Shown: one piece after another, positions 44,707-53,294 of the stretch
Position numbering within the stretch: position 1 is the first letter of the stretch
Layout: each line of letters starts with the position of its first letter
The notes under the pieces: generated by a model
What the model saw: only the letters and a program-made list of their open reading frames with translations
Told to the model about the DNA's origin: nothing
The model's database searches: none
Translations under genes and position numbers: made by a program
Source: Gluconobacter frateurii
GTDB taxonomy: Bacteria > Pseudomonadota > Alphaproteobacteria > Acetobacterales > Acetobacteraceae
Assembly: GCF_002723955.1 (NCBI RefSeq)
Contig: NZ_BEWN01000006.1
Location: 83,469-147,468, forward strand
DNA length: 64,000 nt
Reading direction: 5' to 3'

Positions 44707-46020
44707 TCAGCGCGCCAACGAAAATCCTGACGGGCTCCAGCCCGTCACACCGCTGCTGCCAGACAGCATCAGTTCACTCAGCCCCCAGACCATCGCATCC
44801 GCCCGATCCGGAGACCTGGAGCCGCGATATCCACTGACCGAGAAATGACAGAGCTGATCCTCAAGCGTTTCAAAACGCCCGTGATGAACCACCTTGCCAA
44901 TTTCATAGAGTGCCGCAACCGGCTCAGCACGTGCTGCTTTCCCGCGCGCGGCCGTCACTAATCGTACCGGCGCATGAGCCCGCACACTTCGAATTGTATT
45001 TTCCACCAGAGCACCACCAAAGTTGCGCTCGGCTACAATGCGTTCGGCCCGCCAGTCATCAAGCGCATGCAAGGCACGAGCTGCCCACCCCGCCGGACTA
45101 TCCCGCGCCGACAGGTCTTCCAGCACATGCCCGACACCGTCAGCATCTACCCCGCAAACTACAATTCCGATTTCATCAGAGCGATAATCTTCAGGCCCAG
45201 ACGCACCCGAAGGATCGACAGACACCAGGATCCGCCGCATCCGACACGCAACATCCATCCGGCTACCTGCTGTAATCGCGGTTTCCCGTCGAAACGAGTC
45301 AATACGCCACAAGGCACCTTCAACCGCTGCCTGATATTCTCCATGAAGAAAACGCCGCCTCTCACGTTCCGGCAACGCTTCCAATGCCGCAATATATTCT
45401 TCCCCCAGATTATCCTTATTGGAATGAGGGTTGAGAATCATCGTGTCGTATAAAGAACGATCCGCTATCGGCTCGCCAGATTTCGGTTCAATCCCCATTT
45501 CAAACAACGCATAAAGCCAATGGCCAACACTTGGAGGATTGGCATCAATATATTCGCGGTTCACAAGACCAGATTTTTGAGCCAGACGCGTCAGCAGCAT
45601 ATTTCGCGCGCCATAACTGATCTGACTCGCTTCGTTCAGATAAACTGTCGAAAATTCAAGACCGAGAATTTTTTCAGTCCGCTGCTCATCATCCAGACCT
45701 CCAAAAAAAATTGTCGAGCCATTCGGAAACGTGACGATATTTTCCTGCCGCTCCAGTTTCCAACTCACCTGCGGAAAACAGAGCTGCATAACTTTTGGAA
45801 ACGTATCCCGCAGAACAGAGGCCCTCAGAGCTGTCAGCCGATGACGGAAAATACCATGCCGACTTCCAGCAGCTTTCAAGGCCCGAATGACAACCGCCCG
45901 GATCAGAACAAATGTCTTACCGGACCTCGACCCTCCTCTCAGCAAAATATGGCGAGCCGGACCTCCCAGAAGTCGAACAGCATCACGCTGTGCATCATTC
46001 AGTCTAAAGGACGCTGTCAT
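44707..46020 (-). CDS. terL: Terminase large subunit
   Basis: The DNA-packaging motor: ATPase with Walker A GGSRSGKT near residue 30, Walker B TVYLNEAS, then the RNase H-like nuclease domain starting LVSVDPSG and ending with DRADAMVWGLSEL. 437 residues from ATG 46020; an adjacent ATG lies at 46023 and a longer frame starts at 46062. It overlaps the small subunit gene by about 17 bases. Confidence 0.92.
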   Translation of the reverse strand: MTASFRLNDAQRDAVRLLGGPARHILLRGGSRSGKTFVLIRAVVIRALKAAGSRHGIFRHRLTALRASVLRDTFPKVMQLCFPQVSWKLERQENIVTFPNGSTIFFGGLDDEQRTEKILGLEFSTVYLNEASQISYGARNMLLTRLAQKSGLVNREYIDANPPSVGHWLYALFEMGIEPKSGEPIADRSLYDTMILNPHSNKDNLGEEYIAALEALPERERRRFLHGEYQAAVEGALWRIDSFRRETAITAGSRMDVACRMRRILVSVDPSGASGPEDYRSDEIGIVVCGVDADGVGHVLEDLSARDSPAGWAARALHALDDWRAERIVAERNFGGALVENTIRSVRAHAPVRLVTAARGKAARAEPVAALYEIGKVVHHGRFETLEDQLCHFSVSGYRGSRSPDRADAMVWGLSELMLSGSSGVTGWSPSGFSLAR

Positions 46021-46453
46021 CATAACTGATATTGATGGAAATAGGCGCTGCAGGAATTTCATCCTGCCCCGCCCTGAAACGCGACGGACGATGCGCTCTC
46101 AACAGAAATGCCATCAACCCGTCACTATATTTTTTCCTGACAAGCGGATGACCTGTCTCCGGATCGCAAACCACTTTTCCTGCGTAAGTAATCGGCTCGT
46201 CATAGCCCTCTAGAGCACGACGTCTCGCTTCAGCTTCCAACACATCTGCTGCATCCTCCAGCGCATCCTCCCACTGAGACGCAAAAGCCGCATCTGTTTC
46301 TTTCCAATGATACAGCGTGCTTCTCTGAACTCCAGCAAGACGACCAGAGTCAGAAACATTTCCACTTTTCGCCAGATGCTCCAGAAACCGTTCCTTACGC
46401 CGACGGGAACGCCCACTCCGTCCTCGCAGTCCGTCAGTCTGTGTTTCGTTCAT
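46004..46453 (-). CDS. terS: Terminase small subunit
   Basis: The 149-residue DNA-recognition partner of TerL. A basic start (RSGRSRRRKERFLEHL), a helix-turn-helix (NVSDSGRLAGVQRSTLYHWKE) and an oligomerisation part (LEAEARRRALEGYDEPI) are typical. It lies directly upstream of terL. Confidence 0.85.
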   Translation of the reverse strand: MNETQTDGLRGRSGRSRRRKERFLEHLAKSGNVSDSGRLAGVQRSTLYHWKETDAAFASQWEDALEDAADVLEAEARRRALEGYDEPITYAGKVVCDPETGHPLVRKKYSDGLMAFLLRAHRPSRFRAGQDEIPAAPISINISYDDSVL

Positions 46454-46488
46454 CTGCTCATATCCTCATACGGCCCCATATCTGACCG

Positions 46489-46920
46489 TCAGCCCATTTG
46501 CAGGCGTTCCTCACGCCGACTGTTCATCGAACATCCGTCAAACCAGACAGCCGTTGTTTTCCCAAGATAACGGGATTTCGCGCGAGTTCTGGACGAAGGC
46601 ACATTTTCCTGAAAACGATGTTTCCACTCCTTCCGGGCCTTAATCCTGAGACGCTGCACCGTAGCCTCATCCACCCGCCCGATAGCGCGGAGAGAAAGGA
46701 CCTGACGCTGACACGGAATAGCCCGGCATCGAACATCCAGCCGCGTCAAACCAGCCTCCACAAGTTCATGCCAGTCAAGATTATGGTCCGCCCGATGCTG
46801 CGCCTCGTCCGCAAAGACCAATGGGCACGCAATTACCTCGGAGCCTTCACCCCACAAAACAATCATTGTTTGTCGCCCGGAAAGAACAACCACTCCGGGA
46901 ACGATATTCAATCGTTCCAT
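46489..46920 (-). CDS. Hypothetical phage protein upstream of terminase
   Basis: A 143-residue protein with an N-terminal beta-rich half and a basic C-terminal half (RLRIKARKEWKHRFQEN). No family recognised. Two starts are close together, TTG 46926 and ATG 46920; I take the ATG. It lies between the terminator at 46942 and terS, so it is likely the first gene of the late transcript. Confidence 0.6.
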   Translation of the reverse strand: MERLNIVPGVVVLSGRQTMIVLWGEGSEVIACPLVFADEAQHRADHNLDWHELVEAGLTRLDVRCRAIPCQRQVLSLRAIGRVDEATVQRLRIKARKEWKHRFQENVPSSRTRAKSRYLGKTTAVWFDGCSMNSRREERLQMG

Positions 46921-46941
46921 TTTCAAGAAATTCTTTCAATG

Positions 46942-46973
46942 AAAAAGGCCAACCCGAAATTCGGATTGGCCTT
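46942..46973 (-). terminator. Terminator between early regulator and late genes
   Basis: On the minus strand AAGGCCAA, inner stem CCGAA, and their complements form a strong hairpin followed by five T. It lies behind the 47038-47571 gene and before the first packaging gene. Confidence 0.85.
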
Positions 46974-47037
46974 AGAAATAAAAATCGTTCAATGTATTCT
47001 TTTTATAAAATAACCGAATGCAAAATTCAATAACTTT

Positions 47038-47571
47038 TTAACGGTAATTCTTTTTTATATTTTTATATACATGCACAAGCTGCTCTAAAAGAAGGCCACA
47101 CTGAGCGGATACCTTCATTCTTCCCCGACCTTCAGATATCCCCGGATACAGCTGACGCGCCATAGCCGAAAAAGACATTTCACGCGCTAACAGCATTTCC
47201 AGACGAACATGTCCGCACAATCCCAACATTTCCCTGATCTCGGAAATCCGGGCAGAACACTTCCCGCGCCCCATCATCCAGGTATGAACATCCCCTTTTT
47301 CCCGAAAACGTCCATCAGACGGCCGCTCTTCCACAACCCCCAGGGTTGCAAACAGATATTCCCTATACCAGCGATCGGCGACAGAAACTTCATCGTCGCC
47401 AATATCACCCGCGTCATACATGGACTGCACCGTGTTCACGACACGAGAAACACCATTACGCTCTTGAAACTCATGATGCTGAAGCCGCTCGAGAGTAGGC
47501 TTCACGCTCCCTAATTTCTCGCAATGAGAAACTTCGCGAATTAAACCATGCATCAGTGAATATTTTCCCAT
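47038..47571 (-). CDS. Hypothetical phage protein, DUF6456-like layout
   Basis: A 177-residue protein with the layout of alphaproteobacterial phage proteins of the DUF6456 type: an ADRWYREYLF helix, then SARISEIREMLGLCGHVRLEMLLAREMSFSAMARQLYPG and a final helix LLLEQLVHVY. The match is from memory of the pattern and tentative. Either ATG 47571 or ATG 47553 (TGATG overlap with the upstream gene) may start it. Possibly a regulator of late genes. Confidence 0.5.
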   Translation of the reverse strand: MGKYSLMHGLIREVSHCEKLGSVKPTLERLQHHEFQERNGVSRVVNTVQSMYDAGDIGDDEVSVADRWYREYLFATLGVVEERPSDGRFREKGDVHTWMMGRGKCSARISEIREMLGLCGHVRLEMLLAREMSFSAMARQLYPGISEGRGRMKVSAQCGLLLEQLVHVYKNIKKNYR

Positions 47572-47861
47572 GTTGAGGACGCGCCCATTGGGGCTAGGGC
47601 AGGAAACGCGGGCGCCAGATCTGAACCCCACAAAGCTTTCCACGTAACCGGATGGCCTGGGGGAAGCGCTTCTGCACTTTCGCGATCAAAAACCTGTCGC
47701 TTTTCCGTTCCCCCGGAAACTTTAGAAATCTTCCGTCCCTTGCCCGCAGCCTTCTTGCGCACCGCTTTCCGCATCGGCTGCCAGCCATCAGACGCCAGCA
47801 TAGCCGCAATTTCGCTCGCAGAAATCCGACGCGGGGTATGGCCTTCTTTCATCTGCCTCAT
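47553..47861 (-). CDS. Hypothetical early phage protein, basic
   Basis: A 102-residue protein divergent from the repressor. The ATG at 47861 follows AAAGGGA at good spacing; an in-frame start 40 codons earlier would run through the operator region. ISASEIAAMLASDGWQPMRKAVRKKAAGK suggests a small helix-turn-helix or DNA-binding segment. No family recognised. Confidence 0.55.
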   Translation of the reverse strand: MRQMKEGHTPRRISASEIAAMLASDGWQPMRKAVRKKAAGKGRKISKVSGGTEKRQVFDRESAEALPPGHPVTWKALWGSDLAPAFPALAPMGASSTWENIH

Positions 47862-47894
47862 TATCAATCCCTTTACGAAGAAAAAAACCATTCC

Positions 47895-47953
47895 GTGGCA
47901 AAATGCCACAAATCGTAAGAAAAAAAACTTCTTCTGGATTTGGCATAAAGCCA
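47895..47953. promoter_or_regulatory. Repressor operators between early genes and repressor
   Basis: Two sites of the form TGGCA-N3-TGCCA: TGGCAAAATGCCA at 47896-47908 (perfect) and TGGCATAAAGCCA at 47941-47953 (one mismatch). They lie between the divergent starts of the 47553-47861 gene and the XRE gene. Probably bound by the XRE protein itself. Confidence 0.65.
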
Positions 47954-47969
47954 TTGCTAAAAAGGCCAC

Positions 47970-48362
47970 ATGGCCAAACACAAGCGCTCGGACTCCCTGA
48001 CTATCCTCCAGCGAGCCATCGGAACACGTATCGCCTGGGCCCGGGAACTTGTTATTCCCAACCAGAGCGAGTGTGCCCGGCTTCTGGGGGTAGATGCCTC
48101 CACCCTCAACAAGATTGAGCGTGGAGACCGCGCACCCAGCGTTTTCCTCATTGCCGCTCTCTCGAACCGGTTGCGCGTTTCAACTGACTTCCTCCTGAAG
48201 GGCGTCCTGAACGGTCGAACCGACGAAGAACTGGCCTTGCGGTTGGCTGCCCTGCACCCAGAGTTGGTGCTCCAGCGGCAAGACATGGCTCCCGACACGG
48301 ACAAAAACACGACTTTTGGCATACCTGATCAGCCCAAGAGACCAGACGAGGATCTGCATTGA
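47970..48362 (+). CDS. XRE-family repressor
   Basis: A 130-residue transcription regulator. The helix-turn-helix of XRE type is about residues 33-61 (NQSECARLLGVDASTLNKIERGDRAPSV), followed by VSTDFLLKGVLNG, as in CI/Cro-like proteins. Its tail is acidic and lacks the LexA-type autocleavage domain. It is the only plus-strand gene of the module and faces the early genes across the operators. It is likely the prophage repressor. Confidence 0.85.
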   Translation: MAKHKRSDSLTILQRAIGTRIAWARELVIPNQSECARLLGVDASTLNKIERGDRAPSVFLIAALSNRLRVSTDFLLKGVLNGRTDEELALRLAALHPELVLQRQDMAPDTDKNTTFGIPDQPKRPDEDLH

Positions 48363-48853
48363 CGGTATCTTCGCTGACTTCAACGCGCATTCGAACGCTC
48401 CCCCATTCGTCATGGTGCAATACGCTTGCACCAGCGATGGAATGAACCAATCAGAAACGTTTCCAGATCTCAGCGAAACACAACGCATCAACCGGCCCCC
48501 TTCCTTCCTCAGCGACCATCCCCACGACAACCGCCGATTAACGATAAATTAATGGCAATATGCCACTGGGTCAAGGAGCAAATATGGCTCTTTGCCATTG
48601 ATGACTCTTACCCAGGCCGTAGTTTTGCCCCGGTGCCCTTCTTCCTCTTCCCTTTGGCGTCCTCACATAATGAACGGAAAACTGCAGATTTTCGCAATTC
48701 TTGGAAAGACGAAGACCTCTCCATTTCCCGAAACACCAAAGTGTTCCCCATCAATTTACGACAAATTATTTCTATATTGTTAACGGAAGCCGTGAATTTT
48801 CCGAGCACTTTTTCCGATCAGAAATTCAGCCTCTCTACTTCCGCTCTCAAGGC
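48363..48853. other. Gap between prophage repressor and dnaB
   Basis: About 490 bases without a gene that I can support. Reading frames on both strands overlap and look random. The region holds two more copies of the repressor-type site, listed separately. The right end of the prophage must lie somewhere here. Confidence 0.55.
48553..48597. promoter_or_regulatory. Second pair of TGGCA-N3-TGCCA sites
   Basis: TGGCAATATGCCA at 48553-48565 (perfect) and TGGCTCTTTGCCA at 48585-48597 (one mismatch) have the same arm and spacer length as the pair before the XRE gene. They lie about 190 bases behind that gene with no clear gene next to them. Confidence 0.6.
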
Positions 48854-48878
48854 AAAAAAAAAGCGGCCCGGAGGCCGC
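48854..48878 (-). terminator. Rho-independent terminator of dnaB
   Basis: On the minus strand GCGGCC, a four-base loop and GGCCGC are followed by nine T. It lies 10 bases behind the dnaB stop. Confidence 0.92.
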
Positions 48879-48887
48879 CCTTAAGTC

Positions 48888-50402
48888 CTATTCGTGAATG
48901 ATATCCAGATCACCAAATCGCGTATATTCACCTTCGAAATACAGCTGGATCATTCCTGTCGGGCCATGTCGTTGCTTCTCCAGAATTAGCTCCGCTTTGT
49001 TATGCACGAGAGCCATTTTTCGCTGCCATTCTTCAGTAGCCGCCTGGAATTTCTCATTGCTATCGTACGCACTGTCCTTAGGCATTCTCTGCTGAAGATA
49101 ATACTCGTCACGATAAACAAACATCACGGCATCAGCATCCTGCTCAATGGAACCCGATTCGCGCAGATCCGAAAGCATAGGTCGCTTATCCTCGCGGGAT
49201 TCTACCTGACGGGACAACTGTGACAGAGCAATGACTGGAACAGAAAGCTCTTTGGCGATCGCTTTCAAACCCTGTGTAATCATCGAAATTTCCAACACAC
49301 GGCTGTCCGGCTTCGTGCCGATCGCGGGGCGCATCAGTTGCAGATAATCAACTACTACCAAGCTCAGACCCTGTGTCCGCGCCAGACGCCGGCAGCGTGT
49401 CCTCATGGCTGAAAGAGAGATTGCAGGCGTATCATCAATATAAAGGGGCAATTTCTGCAACTCACGGGAAACACGGACAAAACGATCAAATTCCTTTTGC
49501 CCGATATCGCCTCGCCGGATCTTTTCACCCGAGACTTCCGCTTCCCCCGACAGAATACGCGTCGCCAACTGTTCGGACGACATTTCAAGTGAGAAGATTG
49601 CTACCGACCCATGCGGCTTCTCGCCCTTTTCCTCCGCATCTCGCATGATCGAACGTGCAGCCGAAAAGGCGATTTTTGTCGCAAGCGCCGTCTTTCCCAT
49701 CGCCGGACGCCCCGCAAGAATCAGCAGATCGGAAGGGTGCAAACCACCCGTTCGCTTATCCAGATCACGCAGGCCAGACGTGAGACCGACAACATCCCCA
49801 GTTCGTAAAAACGCCTTTTCCGCAACGTCAATAGCGCCTGTCAGAGCCTTTCCGAACGAGACAAAGCCACCTTCCTGACCGCGCTCCGTTGCCAATTTGA
49901 ACAATGCTTCTTCAGAAGCCGCAATCTGGTCACTGCCATCCAGATCAGGTCGGGCACCAAAAGCATTGTTGACGACGTTTTCGCCAATATCAATCAGCTG
50001 GCGCCGCACCCATGCATCATGAATGACCCGGCCATAGTCGCCTGCATTCACAATTCCGACCATCGCCGTCAGCAGCTTGGCCAGATAAGCAGGCCCACCA
50101 GCGGCATCAAGCACGCCAGTATGCTCAAACTCGGCCTTCATGGTCACCGGATCAGCCAACTGCCCACGCTCGATACGCCGGGCCACAGCCTCATAGATCC
50201 GACCATTTACCGAGTCGGCGAAATGTTCTGGCTCAAGAAAGTCTGAAACCCGTTCATAGGCCTTGTTGTTTGTGAGGATAGCACCAAGAAGCGCCTGCTC
50301 GGCCGCGATATTCGCTGGCGGAGAACGGCGCAAAAGCGCGCTTAGCCCTCCATCGTCGGAGGAAGCATCAGACGCAGCTGAAGAAGGATAGGATTCGATC
50401 AT
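48888..50402 (-). CDS. dnaB: Replicative DNA helicase
   Basis: Hexameric helicase of the replisome, 504 residues. N-terminal domain with NIAAEQALLGAILTNNKAYERV, RecA-like C-terminal domain with Walker A GRPAMGKTALA, SLEMSSEQLA, VVVDYLQLM and the arginine-finger region near HRHGPTG-like KQRHGPTGMI. ATG 50402 is taken; a GTG two codons upstream is in frame. It is a host gene, beyond the prophage. Confidence 0.95.
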   Translation of the reverse strand: MIESYPSSAASDASSDDGGLSALLRRSPPANIAAEQALLGAILTNNKAYERVSDFLEPEHFADSVNGRIYEAVARRIERGQLADPVTMKAEFEHTGVLDAAGGPAYLAKLLTAMVGIVNAGDYGRVIHDAWVRRQLIDIGENVVNNAFGARPDLDGSDQIAASEEALFKLATERGQEGGFVSFGKALTGAIDVAEKAFLRTGDVVGLTSGLRDLDKRTGGLHPSDLLILAGRPAMGKTALATKIAFSAARSIMRDAEEKGEKPHGSVAIFSLEMSSEQLATRILSGEAEVSGEKIRRGDIGQKEFDRFVRVSRELQKLPLYIDDTPAISLSAMRTRCRRLARTQGLSLVVVDYLQLMRPAIGTKPDSRVLEISMITQGLKAIAKELSVPVIALSQLSRQVESREDKRPMLSDLRESGSIEQDADAVMFVYRDEYYLQQRMPKDSAYDSNEKFQAATEEWQRKMALVHNKAELILEKQRHGPTGMIQLYFEGEYTRFGDLDIIHE

Positions 50403-50523
50403 AGTCACGCCAGTCTTTTACCACCAGCATGCCCCCGAAGCAGAGACCGAATGTGCAGCCATCCTCCCCATCAGACGTTTCCACTCAAAACCGGAAAACC
50501 GCACCTGAACAGGAAACAGCACC

Positions 50524-50838
50524 ATGTTATCGCTGACAGAGTTCCGCAGTAGCCTTCAAACCCAGACGCCTCCTTCTAACCTGTCCCTCTCCCAAACCGC
50601 CTTATGGTGGATTGGGAAAAAGAACTGGGCAGAAGCCCACCGTCTGGTGCAGTCAGCAGAAGGCACACGTGAATGCGACCGCATCCACGCCCTTCTTCAT
50701 CGTCAGGAAGGCGATCTCGCCAACGCCCGCTACTGGTACGCTCGAGCGGACGCCAGAATGCCTGATCAGACCATCATTCAGGAGTGGGAGGAACTGGTCC
50801 GCCAAGCCTTCCCTCAGACCGGGACCCAGCCATCCTGA
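50524..50838 (+). CDS. Conserved hypothetical protein
   Basis: A 104-residue protein with ALWWIGKKNWAEAHRLVQS and RIHALLHRQEGDLANARYWYARA, a pattern seen in many uncharacterised proteobacterial proteins and reminiscent of a single TPR-like helical pair. Its 3' end overlaps the 3' end of folC by 25 bases in convergent orientation. Function unknown. Confidence 0.72.
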   Translation: MLSLTEFRSSLQTQTPPSNLSLSQTALWWIGKKNWAEAHRLVQSAEGTRECDRIHALLHRQEGDLANARYWYARADARMPDQTIIQEWEELVRQAFPQTGTQPS

Positions 50839-52148
50839 GCAAGAGCCACGCCTGCAAGATAAAGACTGCCACAGATCAGCACACGTGCAGGCGCAGAATT
50901 CTGCGCTGCAAGACGATCCAGAGCTTCAATAATCGTTGGACCAGCAATCGCCACACCACCTGACGCAGCAATCAGTTCCTCGACCGGTGTTGCAAGATGC
51001 TGCTCCTCTTCAGCCACAGCCTGAAGACTGGATGCACGGCCAATCAGCGGCTGAAGAAAACCACTCACATCCTTGCTCTGCTTAACGCCGGCAATGACAT
51101 GAACAGGCCTATCGCTCCATCCATCCATCACTGCGCCAAGCACTTCCCCAGCACCAGGGTTATGCCCACCATCCAGATAAAGCTCCCAGCCAGCCGGAAG
51201 CCTTTCTGCAAGAGCGCCATGTAGCCTCTGAAGCCTTGCCGGCCAGTCCGTTCTGGCAATACCGCCATACGCACTGACGGGAATATCCAGTGCCGATACT
51301 CTTAATGCCGCAATCGCAAGAGCCGCATTCGTTCCCTGATGCGGCCCCTTCAGACCCGGTGACGGCAGATCCAAAGTTCCTTGCGGATCAGAATAGTGAA
51401 GACCATCGACCTCTCTATCCACCTGAACATCACGCCCCAGAACCCACATTGGCGCTCCAAGCGCCTCAGCCCGCAATCGAATCGACTCCAGTGCTTCGGG
51501 AGCCTGAGGGGCCACGACTACCGGTACACCAGGCTTGATGATCCCGGCCTTTTCACCTGCAATCACATCCAGCGTCTCTCCAAGAAACGCCTGATGGTCC
51601 ACACTGATGGTTGTAATGGCGCAAGCCACAGGCTTCGGAACCACATTCGTGGCATCCAGCCGTCCGCCCAACCCAACTTCCAGAATCACGAGATCTGCAG
51701 GAATCCGCGAGAAAAGAAGAAAACCCGCTGCCGTCAGAACCTCGAAAACTGTGATCGGCGCCCCATCATTGATGCGCTCAACCTCTTCGAAAGCTTCAAC
51801 CAGCGTATCTTCATCCACCAGCTTACCCGCCAGACGGAATCGCTCGGTGATGCTCACAAGGTGCGGGCTGGTCATCACATGCGCCCGAAGACCAGCAGCC
51901 TCGGCAATGGCTCGCAGATTGGCGCAGGTGCTCCCTTTGCCATTCGTGCCCGCCACATGAATCACCGGCGGCAAATGGCGCTCCGGATTTCCCAACTTGG
52001 CCAGAAGAATTTCAAGCCGCCCAAGGGAAAGGTCAATCAGCTTCGGATAGAGCCGATGCAAACGGGCAAGAACTTCACCCGGTCGCCCCTGATACTCGCC
52101 CGGAAGACGCACAGGTGCCCCCATGTCCCCCCCCTTCTGGGCGTTCAT
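50814..52148 (-). CDS. folC: Folylpolyglutamate / dihydrofolate synthase
   Basis: Mur-ligase-like enzyme that adds glutamate to dihydropteroate and folates. The P-loop is AGTNGKGSTCANL, followed by FEVLTAAGFLLF, LEVGLGGRLDATN, and the C-terminal DGGHNPGAG. 444 residues. ATG 52148 overlaps the accD stop (TGATG); ATG 52124 has a better AAGGGGGG site and may be the true start. The accD-folC pairing is common in proteobacteria. Confidence 0.93.
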   Translation of the reverse strand: MNAQKGGDMGAPVRLPGEYQGRPGEVLARLHRLYPKLIDLSLGRLEILLAKLGNPERHLPPVIHVAGTNGKGSTCANLRAIAEAAGLRAHVMTSPHLVSITERFRLAGKLVDEDTLVEAFEEVERINDGAPITVFEVLTAAGFLLFSRIPADLVILEVGLGGRLDATNVVPKPVACAITTISVDHQAFLGETLDVIAGEKAGIIKPGVPVVVAPQAPEALESIRLRAEALGAPMWVLGRDVQVDREVDGLHYSDPQGTLDLPSPGLKGPHQGTNAALAIAALRVSALDIPVSAYGGIARTDWPARLQRLHGALAERLPAGWELYLDGGHNPGAGEVLGAVMDGWSDRPVHVIAGVKQSKDVSGFLQPLIGRASSLQAVAEEEQHLATPVEELIAASGGVAIAGPTIIEALDRLAAQNSAPARVLICGSLYLAGVALAQDGWVPV

Positions 52149-53017
52149 CAGGCCGCGACGTCCGGCGCTGCCTTCTGGCGCGTCAGCATCCCGAGAATAC
52201 GTCCCAGAAGCTCCGGCAACTCAGAACGCTTGGCAACAATATCCACCATGCCATGTTCGCGAAGATATTCGGAACGCTGGAAGCCTTCGGGCAGCTTCTC
52301 CCGAACCGTATCCTGAATCACACGCGGCCCAGCGAAAGCAATCAGCGCATTCGGCTCGGCAATATGAATATCGCCCAGCATCGCAAAGGAGGCCGACACA
52401 CCACCCGTCGTCGGATTCGTAAAGACCACGACATACGGCAGCCCAGCTTCCTGAAGCATCTGAACGCCAATAGTCGTTCGCGGCATCTGCATGAGGCTGA
52501 CCGCCCCTTCCTGCATCCGCGCACCACCCGATGCCGTGTAAATCACGAGGGGCGCTTTCTGCAGAACAGCCAAACGGCACGCTGCCACGAAAGCCTCACC
52601 CAGTCCGGCACCCATCGTCCCCAGCAGGAACTCAGGCGCCATCACAGCCACCACAGCCTTCTGACCCTGAATACGGCCATGAGCAACAACCAGCCCCTCA
52701 TCAAGATGGGACTTGTTCCGCGCATCCTTCAGACGATCCACGTACCGCTTGGAGTCCTTGAACCCCAGTGGATCGACCGGCATCTTCGGAAGCTCAATCG
52801 TGGTGTACTCACCGCCATCAAACGTCCAGGCCAGACGCTCCTTTGCCGTCGCCCGCATGTGATGCCCACAATGCGGACAAACCTTCTGGGACCGCTCCAT
52901 TTCCTTGACGAGCATCATCTGCCCACAGGACTCGCAGTTCGTCCAAAGATTATCCGGCACGTCCCGCTGAAGCAGGCCACGCAGCTTGGGTCGAACGTAA
53001 TCGGTCAGCCAGCTCAT
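52148..53017 (-). CDS. accD: Acetyl-CoA carboxylase carboxyltransferase subunit beta
   Basis: With AccA it transfers the carboxyl group from biotin to acetyl-CoA, the first step of fatty acid synthesis. The N-terminal zinc ribbon is CESCGQMM and CPHCGHHM; the crotonase-like core shows YTASGGARMQEGAVSLMQM and TTGGVSASFAMLGD. 289 residues. A 277-base gap upstream, without a gene, should contain its promoter. Confidence 0.96.
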   Translation of the reverse strand: MSWLTDYVRPKLRGLLQRDVPDNLWTNCESCGQMMLVKEMERSQKVCPHCGHHMRATAKERLAWTFDGGEYTTIELPKMPVDPLGFKDSKRYVDRLKDARNKSHLDEGLVVAHGRIQGQKAVVAVMAPEFLLGTMGAGLGEAFVAACRLAVLQKAPLVIYTASGGARMQEGAVSLMQMPRTTIGVQMLQEAGLPYVVVFTNPTTGGVSASFAMLGDIHIAEPNALIAFAGPRVIQDTVREKLPEGFQRSEYLREHGMVDIVAKRSELPELLGRILGMLTRQKAAPDVAA

Positions 53018-53294
53018 GTCGTCTCGTTACTCTCTGCCTGCCTTCGGGACGAAGGCCAGAATGGGGGGAAGGCCCTGTTTCAGACCATCAATATCCGGCG
53101 CGTTTTAACGCCACCAGCATATTTATGCCAGCCTTGCCAGCCAGAACTCTCCCAGACACCCAAAAACATGGCATCTTACCCATACACCGGTCACAGCTCT
53201 GGTGCTCGGCAACCATCCCTGCTCTACGCTCATTTTATCGGGCACGGTTCGGCATGGAAACAGACATTTGCAATGCCAGCCATGGAGAAATCTC

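Larger units (their letters stand above)
28237..48600. mobile_element. Contractile-tail prophage module without integrase
   Basis: A block of about 20 kb with phage gene order, on the minus strand except for the repressor: regulators, small and large terminase, portal, scaffold, major capsid, connector genes, sheath, tube, tail chaperone, baseplate hub and wedge genes, fibre. I found no integrase, replication, holin or endolysin gene, no capsid protease and no attachment repeat or tRNA. It lies between the dehydrogenase operon and dnaB. Ends are set by the first and last phage-like elements and are approximate on the right. Confidence 0.85.

Noticed and set aside
47964..47976. GGCC-type palindrome at the repressor start codon as a fifth operator
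   Set aside because: Arm sequence differs from TGGCA/TGCCA and it overlaps the ribosome binding site and ATG, so the symmetry may be chance.
28237..48600. Tailocin (headless particle) reading of the phage block
   Set aside because: Terminase, portal, scaffold and capsid genes are present and intact, so a full capsid is expected.
48426..48884. Possible 152-residue gene between repressor and dnaB
   Set aside because: No ribosome binding site, protein-like pattern or family; it runs into the dnaB terminator.
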